From Actinomycetes bacterium (GTDB lineage: Bacteria > Actinomycetota > Actinomycetes > Actinomycetales > Microbacteriaceae): a DNA stretch of 8,082 nucleotides. The stretch's first letter is position 1. Every line of letters begins with the position of its first letter. Below, one piece after another: positions 5,315-8,082 of this stretch. The notes under the pieces were generated by a model that worked only from the letters and a program-made list of their open reading frames with translations, was not told where the DNA came from and searched no databases. Where the stretch lies: the NCBI GenBank assembly GCA_023457615.1, contig JAEWKY010000258.1, positions 1-8,082 of the forward strand. Direction: 5' to 3'. The translations under genes and the position numbers were made by a program.

Positions 5315-6825
5315 GCGACGACCTCGGCGCGGCGCCGCTCCCGCAGCCAGGCGAGGCCGAGCACGGTGACCGTCGCGGCGAACGCGAGGCTGCCGAGGAG
5401 CCACAGCACGGTGGGGCCGACGGGGAATCCGTTCCACCACCACTCGGCGCCCGACTCGAGGCTGAGCTGCTCGACGTCGAGGCCCGTGAGGTAGCGCCGC
5501 AGGTTCGTGTAGAGGGCGATGGCGTTCGCCCCGGCGAGCAGCACGACCGCCGGGACGACGTGCCACGGGCCGGGCAGCAGCGGACGCTCGCCGCGACCGA
5601 CGAGCAGCAGGCCGCCGAGCACGACGACGAGCGGCAGCAGGTAGCGCGGCTGCACGTTCTCGCCGACGACGCTCGAGCCGACGGTGAGGATGTAGACCGG
5701 CAGGAGGTAGAGCGTCGCGACGAGGGCCACCGTCATGACGGCCTTGCGCCACGGCATCTCGCGCAGCCCGAGGGAGGCGAGGCCGACGAACACGGCGAGC
5801 GTCGCGAACGAGACCATCGCGAACCCGGGCCACGTCTCCATCCGCCAGCCCAGGCCCCACGAGCCGAAGACGCCCGTCCAGAGCTGCGGGATCGAGATGA
5901 GGTTGAAGGCGAGGATCGACAGCGGGTTGCGCTCGGCGCTGTCGGGGATGCCGCCGTTGAGCCCGCCCTCGGCGACGGCGGCGTAGCCGGAGGTGCGGAA
6001 CAGGATGGCGGCGAGCACGACGAGCACGCCCGGGAGGATGAGCTTGAGCGCGAACGCGCGGCTGCGCTCGAGCGAGAGGAACGCCGCGATGCCGAGCCCG
6101 AGGATCGTGTACACGGCGGCGTCGGTGCGCGCCCCGGCGGCGAGCAGCACGCCGAGCACCGTGAGACCGCCGAGCGCCCAGGCCCGGCGTCCCGTCGTGC
6201 GGAACCAGCCGAGCGCCGCGAGCCACGAGCCGCCGACGCCGATGAGCGCCCACGAACCGGGATTGTTCGAGGCGATGAGATACCCGGTGAGCGGCACCAT
6301 CGTGACGGTCCAGCCGGCGATGAGCGGGATGCGCAGCGCACGCGGCAGGAGGAACGCGAGCGCGGTCGTGAAGGCGACGAACAGCGCGACGTTGACCAGC
6401 CGCATCACGAGGGCCGAGGTCTGCACGTCGGTCGTCGCGAAGACGTTCATGACCGCGTAGTACACGGGCGGGTAGGCGCCGATCCAGTTGCCGTGATCGG
6501 CGGCGACGACGGGCTTCGGATCGCCCGCCCACTCCTGGCATCCCGCGCTCGCGGTGACGTCGGCGACGTAGCACGGCGCCGTCATGACGCCCGGCAGCAC
6601 GAGCCGCCAGCCGTCGCCGCGCTCGGGATCGGGCGCGCACAGGTCGGTGCGGGCCTCGTTCGCGCACCAGACGCTCGCGAGGTGGTAGTCGTCGTCGGGC
6701 GACGCGCCGACGGGCGACGCGAACGCCCAGGCGGACAGCGCGAGGAAGCCGAGCACCGGCACGAGGTGGATCAGGCGGAGGCGGCTCAGCACCGAGCGGG
6801 GCGCGCGCGGGGGCGTCTCAGTCAT
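5311..6825 (-). CDS. DUF2142-family polytopic membrane protein, first of a tandem pair
   Basis: This 504-residue protein has about twelve hydrophobic segments. A short basic cytoplasmic N-terminus precedes TM1 (about 20-38), followed by PDDDYHL (Asp44-46, His48). A long exported loop of about 80-90 residues contains YPPVYYAVM (118-126). Later landmarks are SNNPGSWAL, VVGENVQPRYLLPL, LRRYLTG and EWWWNGFPVGPT, nearly all shared in order with the following gene. The PRYLLP motif is typical of DUF2142. Cys54, 63, 85 and 96 are its only cysteines and all lie in the first exported loop, so two disulfides are plausible. A GT-C-like lipid-linked sugar transferase is the likely role, by motif placement only; a polysaccharide polymerase or transporter remains possible. 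ATG 6825 follows AAGAAGGA (8-base spacing) and overlaps the end of the DUF2304 gene by 8 bp, so translation is probably coupled. Its own stop overlaps the next start by 4 bp. Confidence 0.87.
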   Translation of the reverse strand: MTETPPRAPRSVLSRLRLIHLVPVLGFLALSAWAFASPVGASPDDDYHLASVWCANEARTDLCAPDPERGDGWRLVLPGVMTAPCYVADVTASAGCQEWAGDPKPVVAADHGNWIGAYPPVYYAVMNVFATTDVQTSALVMRLVNVALFVAFTTALAFLLPRALRIPLIAGWTVTMVPLTGYLIASNNPGSWALIGVGGSWLAALGWFRTTGRRAWALGGLTVLGVLLAAGARTDAAVYTILGLGIAAFLSLERSRAFALKLILPGVLVVLAAILFRTSGYAAVAEGGLNGGIPDSAERNPLSILAFNLISIPQLWTGVFGSWGLGWRMETWPGFAMVSFATLAVFVGLASLGLREMPWRKAVMTVALVATLYLLPVYILTVGSSVVGENVQPRYLLPLVVVLGGLLLVGRGERPLLPGPWHVVPAVVLLAGANAIALYTNLRRYLTGLDVEQLSLESGAEWWWNGFPVGPTVLWLLGSLAFAATVTVLGLAWLRERRRAEVVA

Positions 6826-7159
6826 CGGGGTGGTCCTTCTTCTCGAGCTCGAGCGCCAGTCGCTGCACCGCCCGGCGCAGCTCGTCGCGGGTCTTCGCGA
6901 GCTCGAGGCTCACCTGCATGAGCAGCAGGAAGACCACGAAGAACGCCCCGACGAAGAGCAGGTTGATCGGCTGGGCGATCCCGAAGAACCGCGCGATCGC
7001 GTCGAGCAGCCCGGGCCAGGCCGAGAGCACGATCGCGGCCACCGCCGCGAGGAGCCACACGACGGCGTACTTCTCGGGCAGCACGTAGGAGCGCAGCAGG
7101 AGGATCACGACGACGAGCAGCACGATCGCCATCGCGATCGCGAGGATCTGGGGGGTCAC
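6818..7159 (-). CDS. DUF2304-family small membrane protein
   Basis: This 113-residue protein has three hydrophobic helices (about 3-23, 32-50 and 64-82), with RSYVLPEKYAVVWL between the first two as in DUF2304 proteins. A charged, helical, coiled-coil-like tail follows (about 84-110, rich in Leu, Arg and Glu) and should be cytoplasmic. The family is often found directly after GT2 genes, as here. A role as partner, anchor or lipid-linked-sugar translocation factor for that GT2 is inferred, since no biochemical function is established to my knowledge. GTG 7159 is chosen because GAGGAGG sits 7 bases upstream, it overlaps the GT2 stop by 4 bp (GTGA), and it gives the family's normal length. The frame stays open upstream to 7390, but that part is only a shadow of the GT2 gene. 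Confidence 0.87.
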   Translation of the reverse strand: MTPQILAIAMAIVLLVVVILLLRSYVLPEKYAVVWLLAAVAAIVLSAWPGLLDAIARFFGIAQPINLLFVGAFFVVFLLLMQVSLELAKTRDELRRAVQRLALELEKKDHPDD

Positions 7160-7902
7160 GCCGCGGCCTCCTCGCGCTGCCGGCGTCGGAGCGCGCGGAG
7201 CTCCGGCGGAGCGCTCCGGATGCTCGCGAGCAGCAGGATGAACATGATGCGCCCGGTGTAGCCGAGCGCCCGGAACACCGACTGCGACGGGACGCCGCCG
7301 GCGCGCTCGTTCATGCCGACCGGGATCTCCGAGACCGTGAGCCCCTGGCGCGTCGCGAGCACGATCGACTCGACGGTGTCGCCCAGCCACTCCACGGGGT
7401 AGTGCTCGGCGAAGACGGCGAGCGCGCGGGGCCCGGCGATGCGGAAGCCGCTCGAGGCGTCGGTGAGGCGGGTGCGCGCGTAGAGGGAGACGACGCCCGC
7501 GATGAGCCGGTGCACGCCCCGTCGCGCGGCCGACGACTTGAACGCGTCGCCGGCGCGGGCGTACCGGCTGCCGATGACGATGTCGGACGACGCGGTGGCC
7601 GCGACGAGCTCGGCGATGTGCTCGGGCCGGTGCTGGCCGTCGCCGTCGAACTGCACGACGGCGTCGTAGCCCTCGCGGGCGGCGAACTTGAAGGCCGTGC
7701 CCATGGCCGCCCCCACGCCGAGGTTGATGGCGTGCGACAGCACGTGCACGCCGGCCGCGCGGGCGATGCGGGCGGTCGCGTCGCGCGAGCCGTCGTCGAC
7801 GACGACGACGTGCTCGAGGGGATGCGCGGCGGCGAGCGACTCGAGCACCCGCCCGATGGCCTCCGCCTCGTTGAGCGCGGGGATCGCGACGAGCACCCTC
7901 AT
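7156..7902 (-). CDS. GT2 glycosyltransferase, Dpm1/polyprenyl-phosphate sugar synthase-like
   Basis: This 248-residue GT-A enzyme should move a sugar from a nucleotide donor to an acceptor at the cytoplasmic face, most likely polyprenyl phosphate. Visible motifs are VAIPALNE (5-12), VDDGSRD (35-41, nucleotide binding), the metal-binding FDGDGQH (85-91; Asp86 and Asp88), GSRY (111-114), and TDASSGFRI (147-155) in the acceptor-side region. Its size matches soluble Dpm1-type enzymes, not GtrB-type proteins with two C-terminal helices. Only one short hydrophobic stretch (219-228) precedes the basic tail. It leads the coupled series GT2, DUF2304, DUF2142, DUF2142. ATG 7902 gives the usual start of the fold, but the best ribosome site (GGGAG, 7905-7909) is only 2 bases away. 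It sits 8 bases from the in-frame GTG at 7896, which would remove two residues. The sugar is not predictable. Confidence 0.92.
   Translation of the reverse strand: MRVLVAIPALNEAEAIGRVLESLAAAHPLEHVVVVDDGSRDATARIARAAGVHVLSHAINLGVGAAMGTAFKFAAREGYDAVVQFDGDGQHRPEHIAELVAATASSDIVIGSRYARAGDAFKSSAARRGVHRLIAGVVSLYARTRLTDASSGFRIAGPRALAVFAEHYPVEWLGDTVESIVLATRQGLTVSEIPVGMNERAGGVPSQSVFRALGYTGRIMFILLLASIRSAPPELRALRRRQREEAAA
7167..7173 (-). promoter_or_regulatory. Strong ribosome binding site for the DUF2304 gene
   Basis: GAGGAGG on the minus strand lies 7 bases before GTG 7159, inside the end of the GT2 gene. It selects this start over upstream in-frame codons. Confidence 0.75.
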
Positions 7903-7904
7903 GG

Positions 7905-7909
7905 CTCCC
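7905..7909 (-). promoter_or_regulatory. Ribosome binding site that leaves the GT2 start ambiguous
   Basis: GGGAG on the minus strand is 2 bases before ATG 7902 and 8 bases before GTG 7896, so it fits the GTG better by spacing. Confidence 0.5.
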
Positions 7910-7913
7910 AAGA

Positions 7914-8082
7914 CTACGGGAGGACCCGGCGCCGCACGCGCCGGACGACGTCGCGCAGGCCCGAGTGCCGGAGGTGGTGCCACGCCATCCGCAGGTCGTG
8001 CCCGGGACCGGACAGCCGGCGCGCCCGACGCCCGGAGCCGCCGCCCATCCCGTCGCGCCCGGGCGCGTAGTCGGCGGCGTGG
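7914..8082 (-). CDS. Unrecognised protein, C-terminal fragment (5' end outside window)
   Basis: Read leftward from the window edge, one frame runs open from 8081 to a TAG at 7916-7914 and gives 55 C-terminal residues. Almost every codon ends in G or C, whereas the competing frame that continues into the GT2 gene has clearly poorer third positions. This supports real coding. The tail is strongly basic: Arg-rich, with WHHLRHSGLRDVVRR near the end and no membrane segment. I do not recognise a family; a glycosyltransferase or other glycan enzyme would suit the context. The stop lies 11 bases before the GT2 start, so it is probably the upstream gene of the same operon. Confidence 0.6.
   Translation of the reverse strand, partial: HAADYAPGRDGMGGGSGRRARRLSGPGHDLRMAWHHLRHSGLRDVVRRVRRRVLP

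Noticed and set aside
3782..6667. A 961-codon open frame on the minus strand
   Set aside because: Only 3782-5314 matches a protein family. The upstream part is the +1-type shadow of the other DUF2142 gene, with Arg/Ala-rich low-complexity translation.
5560..6921. A 453-codon plus-strand frame opposite DUF2142
   Set aside because: The translation is highly charged and repetitive with no domain, and it spans a gene boundary on the other strand. It is a GC-composition artefact.
6818..7390. Longer 190-residue version of the DUF2304 protein
   Set aside because: The extra N-terminus is the shadow of the GT2 gene. GTG 7159 has a strong ribosome site and gives the family's normal length.
7156..7983. 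Longer 275-residue version of the GT2
   Set aside because: The extra N-terminus is Pro/Ala/Arg low complexity and overlaps the better-supported C-terminus of the upstream gene in another frame.
1..8082. CRISPR arrays, tRNA/rRNA genes, insertion sequences, phage attachment sites
   Set aside because: I searched by eye and saw no regularly spaced repeats, cloverleaf-like sequence, transposase motif or terminal inverted repeats. The only clear repeats are the stop-codon duplication and paralog-derived blocks.

Overview
The DNA is very GC-rich, and nearly every codon in the genes called here ends in G or C. GTG starts are common and short gene overlaps are frequent. This points to a high-GC actinobacterium. 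A Microbacteriaceae-type genome is my guess, but no taxonomic marker gene is present. The window lies inside a cell-surface polysaccharide or glycoconjugate locus and is almost entirely coding.

Plus-strand arm (1-3772): the 3' end of a GT-B glycosyltransferase, then a UDP-glucose/GDP-mannose-dehydrogenase-family nucleotide-sugar 6-dehydrogenase (GTG 477-1784), then a 616-residue two-domain amidotransferase (GTG 1922-3772). The last protein joins an N-terminal GlmS/PurF-type glutaminase domain to a WbpG/PseA-like PP-loop sugar amidotransferase domain. The dehydrogenase would make a nucleotide-activated uronic acid. The fused enzyme would then release ammonia from glutamine and place it on an N-acetyl or uronic sugar, giving an amide or amidine. 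The glycosyltransferase would use activated sugars in chain assembly. The substrates are inferred, not seen.

Minus-strand arm (8082-3782, read right to left): the 3' end of an unrecognised protein, a Dpm1-like GT2 glycosyltransferase, a three-helix DUF2304 protein, and two tandem paralogous DUF2142 polytopic membrane proteins. The last four genes overlap by 4, 8 and 4 bp, and the unrecognised gene ends 11 bp before the GT2, so this is one translationally coupled operon. It looks like a lipid-carrier glycosylation module. The GT2 would charge polyprenyl phosphate with a sugar, DUF2304 would be a small membrane partner, and the two DUF2142 proteins would be GT-C-like transferases acting outside the membrane. 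Both DUF2142 proteins carry an acidic PDDDYH motif after the first helix. Each has exactly four cysteines, all in the same predicted exported loop.

The two arms converge with only 9 bp between stop codons. Both stops sit in a 12-bp tandem repeat. The only non-coding stretches are 420-476 (57 bp) and 1785-1921 (137 bp), each with weak promoter-like and hairpin signals. I see no RNA gene, CRISPR array, insertion sequence or attachment site. The most interesting candidates are the glutaminase-amidotransferase fusion next to an atypical dehydrogenase, and the GT2/DUF2304/twin-DUF2142 module.
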